Source of the DNA: Butyrivibrio sp.
Lineage (GTDB): Bacteria; Bacillota_A; Clostridia; Lachnospirales; Lachnospiraceae
NCBI RefSeq assembly: GCF_024699075.1
Contig: NZ_JAILQF010000408.1
Coordinates: 1 to 6,285, forward strand
Direction of reading: 5' to 3'
DNA length: 6,285 bases
The position numbers were made by a program, and so were the translations under genes. A model generated the notes under the pieces. The model had not been told where the DNA came from. It saw nothing but the letters and a program-made list of their open reading frames with translations, and made no database searches. This document shows, piece by piece, positions 1-6,132 of this stretch; within the stretch, counting starts at the first letter, position 1; the number at the start of each line of letters is the position of its first letter.

Positions 1-285
1 CTTTTCAAGTTCATATATACCATTTCTGATAGAAGCCTGGCCGCAGTCACCGCCCTTAACAATAGTGCGAAGCTTAGTAATATTAAACTGTCTTGCATAA
101 GCCTTTAAAACCTGGTCCCAGCCTTCGATACAGACAACTGCAATCTCATCTATTTCAGGATGATGTTCAAAAGCTTCCAAAGTATATACTATTACCGGCT
201 TATCATTAATTGAGAGAAACTGCTTAGGAATATCCTGATGCATCCTCTCGCCGCTACCACCGGCTATTATAAGGGCTATTGTCAT
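1..285 (-). CDS. IspD/TarI-family cytidylyltransferase, N-terminal 95 residues (3' end beyond window)
   Basis: Reading from the ATG at 285, the 95 visible residues begin MTIALIIAGGSGERM. This is the glycine-rich CTP-binding loop of the IspD family (GGSGERM at residues 9-15, with the family arginine R14). It is followed by PKQF at 20-23, holding the conserved lysine K21, and by a GGDCGQASIRNG stretch at 78-89 that matches the GG...S.xNG nucleotide-binding segment. Such enzymes transfer CMP from CTP to a sugar-alcohol phosphate in the cytoplasm: methylerythritol 4-phosphate in isoprenoid synthesis (IspD) or ribitol 5-phosphate for teichoic acid or capsule (TarI). The HPEIDEIAVVCIEGW stretch recalls glycan-associated paralogues, but the fragment cannot decide between them. 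AAAGGAT lies about 8 bases before the ATG and supports the start. The gene follows patB after 97 bases with no clear terminator or promoter, so read-through is possible. The C-terminal two thirds is not in the window. Confidence 0.88.
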   Translation of the reverse strand, partial: MTIALIIAGGSGERMHQDIPKQFLSINDKPVIVYTLEAFEHHPEIDEIAVVCIEGWDQVLKAYARQFNITKLRTIVKGGDCGQASIRNGIYELEK

Positions 286-382
286 AAGTATGATCCTTTC
301 GGGTTTTAATAGGAAAACCACAGGCTTTTTTTGTAAGTTTAAAGTCTATGGATTTATCTTATTATTGTTGACTGATTCTTTT

Positions 383-1594
383 TTAACAAAAGACATATTT
401 ATGAAGCCTGTCAAAAGCTTCCATAACCTTAGACTTTGGAAGAGCCAGATTCATTCTTATATGGCAAGGGCCTTCAAACTGCCTTCCATCCTGCCAGCCA
501 ACTCCAACTCTCCAGCCAGCATCAAGTACTTCCTGTATTCCTATATTCTTTGACTCACAATAATTGGTAAAATCCAAAAAGAGCATGTAAGTTCCCTGCG
601 GCATAGATACTTCTACGCCTTCAAAGTTCTTCTTGATATAATCTACTGCCCACTTGCAGTTATCTTCTATGACAGTGCAAAGCTCTTCTTTCCATGCTCT
701 TCCTTCATCACTATATGCACCAATAAGAGCATGCATAGACAGAACATTCATCTCATTATAATGAGTCAGCTCGCCGTATTTAGTGATCCTGTCACGAAGG
801 TACTTGGAATAGATTATGTGATAGCTTCCGATAAGACCTGCAAGATTGAAGGTCTTACTTGGCGCATAAGCTCCTATTACGTGCTCTCTTGCAAAGTCAT
901 TGATCATAAGAAGCGGAATGTGCTTATATCCAGGCATTACTATATCGCACCAGATCTCATCACTTATTACATAACAGTCATTTCTCTCATAAACTTCAAG
1001 AGCCTTCTCAAGCTCCCATTTCTCCCATACCCTGCCTGAAGGATTGTGAGGAGAACAGAAAATAGAAAGATGGATATTGTACTTTTTGAGCTTCCTGTCC
1101 ATATCCTCATAGTCCATACGCCATATGCCGTCCTTGTCACGAACAAGAGGGCTATAGATACTCCGCCTGCCAAGACCTTCTACATCTGATCTATAGCCAA
1201 CATATACAGGAGAATGCAAGAGAATAAAGTCTCCGGGCTGTGACAGTACCTGAATTACTGATGTGCAGCAACCATGTACACCATTTTCATAGCCTATTTT
1301 ATCCCTTGTAAGATCTTTAAATCCATGATTTTGTGTATGCCACTTGATTATGGAATCATAATACTTATCTGATGGCATATAATAGCCAAATGCAGGATGA
1401 CTTACTCTTTCAATTATGGCATCTGTAATAGAAGGGCATGTGGGAAAACTCATATCTGCAACCCACATAGGAATAAAGTCATATCCCTTATCAGGCGCCT
1501 TGGGCGCAATCTTAAGATCGCTTGAGCCCACACTGTCTATTGCAAGTGAGTCCCTGCCACTTCTTTCAAGAAAAGTTGTAAAATCGTATTTCAT
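383..1594 (-). CDS. patB: PatB/MalY-type PLP-dependent aminotransferase / cystathionine beta-lyase
   Basis: A complete 403-residue fold-type I PLP enzyme of the MalY/PatB group, the usual length. Visible landmarks are IPMWVADMSF at 41-50 (the group signature), HPAFGYY at 66-72, SPVYVGY at 128-134, SPHNPSGRVW at 181-190 with the PLP-contacting asparagine N184, SDEIWCDI at 211-218 with the pyridine-nitrogen aspartate D212, APSKTFNLAG at 244-253 with the Schiff-base lysine K247, and HIRMNLALP at 378-386 with the substrate-carboxylate arginine R380. All catalytic positions are intact. Characterised relatives cleave cystathionine or cysteine to pyruvate, ammonia and homocysteine or sulfide; some are transaminases. 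The substrate here is inferred. I chose the ATG at 1594 because family members begin MKYDF. A TTG at 1606 in the same frame lies almost on top of the GAAAGGA ribosome binding site. The spacing from that site to the ATG is rather long, about 14 bases. The 300-base palindrome lies immediately upstream, so its promoter is in or beyond that element. Confidence 0.92.
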   Translation of the reverse strand: MKYDFTTFLERSGRDSLAIDSVGSSDLKIAPKAPDKGYDFIPMWVADMSFPTCPSITDAIIERVSHPAFGYYMPSDKYYDSIIKWHTQNHGFKDLTRDKIGYENGVHGCCTSVIQVLSQPGDFILLHSPVYVGYRSDVEGLGRRSIYSPLVRDKDGIWRMDYEDMDRKLKKYNIHLSIFCSPHNPSGRVWEKWELEKALEVYERNDCYVISDEIWCDIVMPGYKHIPLLMINDFAREHVIGAYAPSKTFNLAGLIGSYHIIYSKYLRDRITKYGELTHYNEMNVLSMHALIGAYSDEGRAWKEELCTVIEDNCKWAVDYIKKNFEGVEVSMPQGTYMLFLDFTNYCESKNIGIQEVLDAGWRVGVGWQDGRQFEGPCHIRMNLALPKSKVMEAFDRLHKYVFC

Positions 1595-1626
1595 GTATAT
1601 GATCAAAATCCTTTCAATACTTATTT

Positions 1627-1926
1627 CTCAAACTTCGCACATATAAATTCGTAACTTTCCTTGCAATTTGATTATCTTAGGCAGTTAATAAATGATTTTC
1701 TTATCTTAAAAATCATATAATTCAAGGCTTGATATCTGGAGTTTTATATTCAGGGGTCCGAAACTCGCTTCGCTCAAACATGCGGACCCCAAGAAGAATA
1801 TAAAACTCCATCTATCAAGCTCTTGAATTCAATAAGATTTTTAAAGAACTCGAAAATCCTTTATTAACTGCCCAAGATATCAAATTTGCAAGGATCTTAG
1901 ATTGTTTATAAAGTGCGAAGTTTGAG
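1627..1926. repeat. 300-base imperfect palindrome (long stem-loop, MITE-like)
   Basis: This element fills most of the 374-base gap between VanZ and PatB. Its ends are perfect inverted copies: CTCAAACTTCGCAC at 1627-1640 and GTGCGAAGTTTGAG at 1913-1926. Moving inward, further matched blocks keep the same order: CCTTGCAA (1659-1666) with TTGCAAGG (1886-1893); GGCAGTTAATAAA (1680-1692) with its complement at 1860-1872; TGGAGTTTTATATTC (1737-1751) with its complement at 1796-1810; and GGGGTCCG (1753-1760) with CGGACCCC (1783-1790). The closing loop is 22 bases. The arms are 134 and 144 bases, so they differ by small insertions, and there are scattered mismatches. No ORF of note lies inside. TTT flanks both outer ends, but this is too short to claim as a target duplication. 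It could be a transposon-derived MITE, an old inverted duplication or a structured RNA. The inverted symmetry itself is seen directly. Confidence 0.9.
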
Positions 1927-1946
1927 TTTATAATATCATGTAGGTA

Positions 1947-1978
1947 TAAAAAGTTCTCTTTTACTAAAACTCTTTTAG
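1947..1978 (-). terminator. possible weak AT-rich terminator after the VanZ gene
   Basis: Immediately after the VanZ stop, read on the minus strand, there are two small AT-rich hairpins. The first is CTAAAA/TTTTAG with a 3-base loop (1978-1964). The second is AAAAG/CTTTT with a 4-base loop (1962-1949), whose distal arm runs into a short T-run ending CTTTTTATACC. The stems hold almost no G-C pairs, so termination would be inefficient. Low-complexity sequence could explain it equally well. Confidence 0.3.
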
Positions 1979-1980
1979 CT

Positions 1981-2550
1981 TCACGCAGGCCCCTTGAGCT
2001 CTTTTTTGAAGAATGGAAGTTTTGTAAAGCACACAGCTATCAAGGCTCCAATTAATGCTCCAAACGTATTGCACAAAAAGTCATCAATCTCAAATACACC
2101 AATATTAAACCAAAGCTGGGTATATTCTATTGTTAATGAGAATGCTCCCATTATAAATGTTATAAGGAGGACTCTCTTTACAGTTTTAAGATTTCTAAGT
2201 ATTATACCAAGAATAAAAGCAGGGAACATGAGCATCAGAAGATTTTCAAATGCCAGCCACGCACGTTTCGGATCTCCTGCCTGCTTAAGCGTTGTATACC
2301 AATAGAATGGTTGTAATATTATCGATCTATATACAACCCGGTAGCTTCGCATCAAAATCGTCAGTGAATATACACCAAACATAAATCCAAAGAATATTGT
2401 AAGAAGAAGCCTGTCAGAAAATTTCCGCCCAGGTATAAGGAGTACTACCAAAAGACAAAATATGACCATGATGCTAATGGCAATATAACCAGAGCTGGTC
2501 ATATACGAATAACTGAAGTGATTCTTAAGGTCACTTAAAATATAGTCCAT
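1981..2550 (-). CDS. VanZ-family integral membrane protein
   Basis: A 189-residue, strongly hydrophobic protein with about five predicted membrane segments (roughly residues 21-39, 48-66, 104-118, 126-143 and 160-176). VanZ-family hallmarks are in the C-terminal half: FENLLMLMFPAF at 101-112 corresponds to the N..L..P stretch. SLTIEYTQL at 138-146 carries the conserved E142 and Q145, and EIDDFLCNTFGALIGAL at 154-170 carries the D156/D157 pair and the NT.GA.IG helix. VanZ gives low-level teicoplanin resistance in enterococci by an unknown mechanism. Most homologues, this one included, are not in van clusters and have no defined role, so resistance should not be assumed. The start is supported by AAGGGG 8 bases before the ATG at 2550. 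A consensus -10 lies about 70 bases upstream, suggesting it is transcribed separately from the MATE gene. The protein ends in a short basic tail (FFKKELKGPA). Confidence 0.87.
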   Translation of the reverse strand: MDYILSDLKNHFSYSYMTSSGYIAISIMVIFCLLVVLLIPGRKFSDRLLLTIFFGFMFGVYSLTILMRSYRVVYRSIILQPFYWYTTLKQAGDPKRAWLAFENLLMLMFPAFILGIILRNLKTVKRVLLITFIMGAFSLTIEYTQLWFNIGVFEIDDFLCNTFGALIGALIAVCFTKLPFFKKELKGPA

Positions 2551-2618
2551 GAAATAAACCCCTTAAACTTATAGCTAAGTCCCTATAGTGTCCCAGTTTT
2601 CTCAGATTCTTACTTTAT

Positions 2619-2647
2619 ATTATAGCACCCACGGGTGGTGTGCAAAA
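2619..2647 (-). promoter_or_regulatory. putative promoter of the VanZ gene with internal dyad
   Basis: On the minus strand a perfect TATAAT (2624-2619) lies about 70 bases upstream of the VanZ ATG. The -35 region is poor: TTTTGC at 17-base spacing or TTGCAC at 15-base spacing. Between them sits a short dyad, CACCC (2626-2630), two bases, GGGTG (2633-2637), placed where a regulator could block or assist RNA polymerase. The -10 is clear; the rest is inference. Confidence 0.5.
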
Positions 2648-2733
2648 TTGTTAATTGGACTTTGTTTTTGACATACCAGCAACATACCTGGGATTTCCAA
2701 CTTCAAATTGGGCAGCTCTCCCTTCTGATCAAA

Positions 2734-4104
2734 TTAATTATAATTCTTTTCTTGAGAACTTCGGGCCTTAATCCCAATAACCACATAATAGGTGATCATC
2801 AGCATCACAAATGCCCCAATCCATGCTGACACTTCAGACAAGGCAATACCTCTGAAGCTGTATCTACCTATAATAAAGCAAACACTAAGACGCATTATTA
2901 CTTCCAAAGCCCCTGAAAGCATAGGCACAAATGTATTGCCGAGTCCCTGAACTGAATAGCGATATACAAACAGCCATCCAAGCGCGAAGATGCTGATCCC
3001 AAGAACAGGAAGAAATTCTTTGCAATAAGAGATGATCACAGGATCACTTAAAAAGATCCTTGCAAGCTGCTCTGGAAAAAGAATCTGCAAAAGAGCCAAA
3101 GGTATATTAATAATAGTAGAAAGTAAGAGTCCCTGTCTTACTCCCCTTCGTATTCTGTCGAACTTACCTGCGCCCATATTTTGCCCAACAAAAGTCATCA
3201 TCGAAAGGCCAACTGACATGCCGAACTGCTCAAAAAGTGAAGCAAACTTCATGCACGCCGAATATGCTGCAACATATCCGCTACCCATAAGATTTACAAA
3301 GTACTGAAGTATAAGGCCACCGGCCGCTGTTATCGAATTCATAAAAGCCACCGGAATACCTATTTTCACAAGATCAAGCCCTATATTTGCGTCTGTATAG
3401 TCACCTAAATCATGGCGGTCCTTCTTATTAAAAATATCCAGCTTCCTGATCTTATAAAAGCAGTATATAAATGAGAAAACCTGAGCAAGAACAGTAGCAA
3501 TAGCCGCGCCCGCAACTCCTATCTTAAGCCCCATAACAAAGAAAATATCCATCGCGATATTAGCAAGTGATGATATGATCATTGCTGATAAGGGAGTCTT
3601 GCTGTCTCCAAGCGACTGCAGGATTGTAATAGTCAGATTGTTCATTACAGTTATCACAATGCCTGCAAGAATGATAACAAAATAGATGTATGCATCTTTA
3701 ATAATATCAGAAGGTGTCTGCATGAACACAAAGATCTTCTTAAGACTTATGATACAGACAACTGTCAATATTAAAGAGATGGTAATGCAAAGCCTCTTAG
3801 CGCCTCTAATATACGCTCTTAGAAGCCCATAATCTTCTTTTCCAAAGCTCTGGGAAAAGAGGATTCCAAAGCCCCTGGTCATACCTACTACAAATCCAAG
3901 TATCAGAAAGTTGAGCGTTCCAGATGCCCCAACTGCAGCAAGAGCCTTATCTGAAATCCCCTTTCCTACTATAATGCTGTCAACAAGACTGTATACCTGC
4001 TGAAATAAATTGCCCCATAAAAGTGGCAGAAAGAACAGTACGATCTGACTCATACTGTTCCCTGTTGTCATGTTCTTTGTATTGTTATCTTTTACTTTTT
4101 GCAT
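2734..4104 (-). CDS. MATE-family multidrug/cation antiporter
   Basis: A complete 456-residue MATE transporter, the usual size, with about twelve hydrophobic segments arranged as two six-helix halves. These proteins export organic cations or other small molecules across the cytoplasmic membrane in exchange for sodium or protons. Family features are LLWGNLFQQVYSLVDSIIVG at 28-47, including D42 in the first helix; LAAVGASG at 55-62; QSLGDSKTP at 163-171; VGQNMGAGKFDRIRRG at 306-321, the MATE signature of the second half; and RYSVQGLGNT at 382-391 followed by the helix with E401. The substrate cannot be read from sequence. The ATG at 4104 has only a weak GGAT-type site. An internal ATG at residue 12 (MTTGNSMSQ), closer to where many relatives begin, has no visible ribosome binding site, so I kept the longer form. 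It begins 43 bases after the stop of the unknown 568-residue protein with no terminator between them, suggesting co-transcription. Confidence 0.93.
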   Translation of the reverse strand: MQKVKDNNTKNMTTGNSMSQIVLFFLPLLWGNLFQQVYSLVDSIIVGKGISDKALAAVGASGTLNFLILGFVVGMTRGFGILFSQSFGKEDYGLLRAYIRGAKRLCITISLILTVVCIISLKKIFVFMQTPSDIIKDAYIYFVIILAGIVITVMNNLTITILQSLGDSKTPLSAMIISSLANIAMDIFFVMGLKIGVAGAAIATVLAQVFSFIYCFYKIRKLDIFNKKDRHDLGDYTDANIGLDLVKIGIPVAFMNSITAAGGLILQYFVNLMGSGYVAAYSACMKFASLFEQFGMSVGLSMMTFVGQNMGAGKFDRIRRGVRQGLLLSTIINIPLALLQILFPEQLARIFLSDPVIISYCKEFLPVLGISIFALGWLFVYRYSVQGLGNTFVPMLSGALEVIMRLSVCFIIGRYSFRGIALSEVSAWIGAFVMLMITYYVVIGIKARSSQEKNYN

Positions 4105-4147
4105 ATATACTTATCCAATTAATGCTTTCTTACCATGAAAATGATAC

Positions 4148-5854
4148 CTACTCTATAGTGAAATATTCACCATCTGTTTTAATAGTAATAGTATCTCCAA
4201 CATTAACCAGTATCATATCGATGACGTCTGCATAAAGCGCTTTGTAGATATTGTTATTTTCATCAACGATATAAATATAGGTATTACCGCTTTCTACAAT
4301 ACTTTCCTTTTTAGTAACAGTGATCTTTTTGCTCTCTGCATCAGATAGATCCTTGGAAACTGGTTTGGTATCTGAAGCTTCTGTATTCTCAGAATTTGCT
4401 TCCTCTACTGATAATGTTCCGTTGAGAAGCGCCTTATAGTTAGCAATGCAATCCTCCTGATTTGTTGCAGTTGCAACCAAATTGTACTGCTCTACATTAA
4501 CTGCAGCATACATCTTAACAAGACCGGCATTATCTTTTAAAACCATTATATAAGTTGGATTATTATCTACCAAAATAAGTGATGGAAAGGAGGCAACATA
4601 GCCTTTTTCCTGAACTTCACCCTCAGCTGCTGCCATAGCAGAAAACTCATCAGCGCCCGTGCATGGGATAAACAGCGTTTCTTCCGTTCTCTCATTTGAA
4701 AGAATGAATCCTATATTGGAACTGTCTGAGTTTAGAGAAGTGACACCTGTATAGATCCATATATCTCCATCTTTGGACACATATCCATAATCAGCACCTG
4801 AATCTGAAGATTCAGTAACCTTCTTACAGCCAACCTGACCAAATTTAGAATTCCAATAGCCGCCCTTAAGCTGAGCATAATAATTGTACTGCGTGCAAAT
4901 AAGATCTCCATCAAATACGACATCTACCCATGTCGGGACCTCATCAAGACTAAGCTTTTGCATTTCGCCATTAAAAGGATTAACAAGTATACATCCAGTT
5001 ACCTGCTTACCATCAAATAGTCCAAATTGCTGCTCGTATACAGAATATACGTACCAAGGCGTTCCCTCTTCATCTATCTCAAAATGACCATTTGAAAAAA
5101 TCGTGGTAGGATAAGCAAATCTTACATGACGTTTTAAGTTCTGGCTAAAGCGTGCTGATGGAACATATTTCATTCCTTCATCTAGAGCAACATAATCAGC
5201 ATCCATCTTGACCGGATCAACAGTTACATATCCGGGGATACCTGCATCTTTATTCTTCAACCATTTGAAAAAGCCTGCATACCTAAGAGGTGCAACTTTA
5301 ATAGGACTTCCCTGATAGTCAATCTGAGTATAACCTGCGACATCATACTGGCTGACAACATTTGATAATGCACCTATCTCTCTGTCACCAAGCTTTTCTG
5401 CTGAACTTGTGTCCATAAGCGCAATTGAGCTTGTGCCTTCTACAGAAGGAATTGCCGATACATCAGACTCAGTTACTGTTATAAGTTCACTATATTTTTT
5501 GGAAAAAAAGATCTTGTCTTCAGCAAAAAAAGATATAACAAACATCAGGACAAATATCACAAATGCCACCATATATCCATTAACTTTAAACATGCCTTTT
5601 ATTAAAGACATTTCATAATTATCATTAGAGCGCTTGTAAGAAGCAACACGAAATCTTCTATTATTCTGTTTCTTTTGAAATCCGCCCTGTTCTTTTCTAT
5701 TTAAAATACTCTCCACCATACCATAAAATATGGCAACTGTTATCGCAAAAAACCAAAGCCCTTCGCTGTGAATGTTAAGAGCCGGTGTGGTCTTGTAATA
5801 CCACAAAGGGATAAAAATCAAGGTTGCTATTCCGCAAATAATATGCTTTCTCAT
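4148..5854 (-). CDS. membrane-anchored protein of unknown function with large extracytoplasmic domain
   Basis: A 568-residue protein whose family I cannot name, although its motifs resemble conserved, inconsistently annotated Lachnospiraceae proteins. Three hydrophobic segments (about 5-20, 33-51 and 93-110) precede a long soluble part. The 52-92 loop is very basic (KKQNNRRFRV, YKRS), so by the positive-inside rule it is cytoplasmic and residues 111-568 lie outside. Likely conserved patches include EKLGDREIGALSNVVSQ (153-169), FSQNLKRHVRFAYPT (236-250), FEIDEEGTPW (258-267), YWNSKFGQVG (333-342), SNIGFILSNERTEE (379-392) and LKDNAGLVKMYAAVNVEQY (439-457). An acidic Ser/Thr-rich linker (about 480-508) leads to a small beta-rich end domain (509-568) with NVGDTITI. 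No catalytic motif, sortase signal or lipobox is visible. GGAGGA lies 6 bases before the ATG at 5854 and fixes the start; an in-frame ATG at 5869 overlaps it. A MATE gene follows closely. A role in envelope maintenance or sensing is only a guess. Confidence 0.85.
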   Translation of the reverse strand: MRKHIICGIATLIFIPLWYYKTTPALNIHSEGLWFFAITVAIFYGMVESILNRKEQGGFQKKQNNRRFRVASYKRSNDNYEMSLIKGMFKVNGYMVAFVIFVLMFVISFFAEDKIFFSKKYSELITVTESDVSAIPSVEGTSSIALMDTSSAEKLGDREIGALSNVVSQYDVAGYTQIDYQGSPIKVAPLRYAGFFKWLKNKDAGIPGYVTVDPVKMDADYVALDEGMKYVPSARFSQNLKRHVRFAYPTTIFSNGHFEIDEEGTPWYVYSVYEQQFGLFDGKQVTGCILVNPFNGEMQKLSLDEVPTWVDVVFDGDLICTQYNYYAQLKGGYWNSKFGQVGCKKVTESSDSGADYGYVSKDGDIWIYTGVTSLNSDSSNIGFILSNERTEETLFIPCTGADEFSAMAAAEGEVQEKGYVASFPSLILVDNNPTYIMVLKDNAGLVKMYAAVNVEQYNLVATATNQEDCIANYKALLNGTLSVEEANSENTEASDTKPVSKDLSDAESKKITVTKKESIVESGNTYIYIVDENNNIYKALYADVIDMILVNVGDTITIKTDGEYFTIE

Positions 5855-5861
5855 AAAAAAT

Positions 5862-5867
5862 TCCTCC
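5862..5867 (-). promoter_or_regulatory. Shine-Dalgarno site fixing the start of the 568-residue protein
   Basis: GGAGGA on the minus strand is separated by six bases (ATTTTTT region) from the ATG at 5854. The alternative upstream ATG at 5869 lies within and just before this site and has no site of its own, so the shorter protein beginning MRKHII is preferred. Confidence 0.85.
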
Positions 5868-5882
5868 ATATCAGTACCCTGT

Positions 5883-5919
5883 CAAATGATATTATATTTA
5901 ATCTAAAATCATTTGCGCA
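5883..5919 (-). promoter_or_regulatory. putative promoter of the unknown-protein/MATE operon with flanking dyad
   Basis: On the minus strand TATAAT (5896-5891) is preceded at 17 bases by TGCGCA (5919-5914), a weak -35 that matches three of six consensus positions. The -10 lies about 36 bases before the ATG at 5854, giving a leader of roughly 30 bases. An 8-bp inverted repeat, CAAATGAT at 5883-5890 and ATCATTTG at 5908-5915, brackets the -10 with a 17-base spacer. It could be an operator of two half-sites, or chance in AT-rich DNA. Confidence 0.5.
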
Positions 5920-5994
5920 GAATACTAGGATATATTAACACATTTTATGTAGCTGGGGATGTAAAAGAGGAGTTGGGATTCGAAATGAGTGGTA

Positions 5995-6018
5995 TTTATT
6001 TGACGCGCGTCAAATAAA
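5995..6018. repeat. perfect 24-bp palindrome
   Basis: TTTATTTGACGC (5995-6006) is followed immediately by its exact reverse complement (6007-6018), with no mismatch over 24 bases. The core is TTGAC-GCGC-GTCAA. It lies in non-coding DNA about 140 bases upstream of the 568-residue protein start and about 40 bases past the rhodanese terminator. Neither strand has a T-run after it, so it does not look like an intrinsic terminator. A binding site for a dimeric regulator, or one copy of a dispersed palindromic repeat, fits better. I do not recognise it as a known regulator's consensus. Confidence 0.9.
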
Positions 6019-6049
6019 ACTGAAGTATTACTAATTCTATGATCATGTC

Positions 6050-6093
6050 AAAATAGAAATCTCCAAGGCTTCACTCAGGTGTAGTCTTGGAGA
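6050..6093 (-). terminator. intrinsic terminator of the rhodanese gene
   Basis: CTCCAAGGCTTCAC (6061-6074) pairs with GTGTAGTCTTGGAG (6079-6092) around a TCAG loop. The stem has 14 positions, with one mismatch and one position that is a G-T wobble on the plus strand; a further T-A pair extends it at 6060/6093. On the minus strand the stem is followed by ATTTCTATTTT, a moderate T-rich tail. It lies about 40 bases past the rhodanese stop codon, which is the expected place. Confidence 0.7.
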
Positions 6094-6132
6094 ATAATAG
6101 CATAAGGTAATGTTAAAAAATTATAATCACGA

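Noticed and set aside
286..382. Terminator or promoter between patB and the cytidylyltransferase gene
   Set aside because: The gap has T- and A-runs but no convincing stem before a T-run on the minus strand and no paired -35/-10 boxes.
731..1039. Plus-strand open frame of 102 codons, and similar plus-strand frames at 1994-2305, 3032-3307 and 5409-5618
   Set aside because: Each lies wholly antisense to a well-supported minus-strand gene, has no recognisable domain, and is explained by codon bias of the opposite strand.
1592..1606. TTG at 1606 as the PatB start, adding four residues
   Set aside because: It lies one or two bases from the GAAAGGA site, too close to use it, and family proteins begin at the MKYDF methionine.
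1753..1790. Tip of the long hairpin as an intrinsic terminator
   Set aside because: Neither strand has a T-run after the GC stem; the flanks are the paired AT-rich arms of the larger palindrome.
1627..1926. Retron msd, group II intron or riboswitch as the explanation of the long hairpin
   Set aside because: No reverse transcriptase is visible in the window, no intron domain V-like end was seen, and no known aptamer motif was recognised.
5852..5869. ATG at 5869 as the start of the 568-residue protein
   Set aside because: It overlaps the GGAGGA site that serves the ATG at 5854 and has no site of its own.
5985..6017. Plus-strand 10-codon ORF (MSGIYLTRVK) preceded by AGAGGAG at 5966-5972 and running through the 24-bp palindrome
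   Set aside because: The ribosome binding site is 12 bases away, no plus-strand gene follows for it to control, and most of the peptide is dictated by the palindrome. A leader peptide is possible but unsupported.
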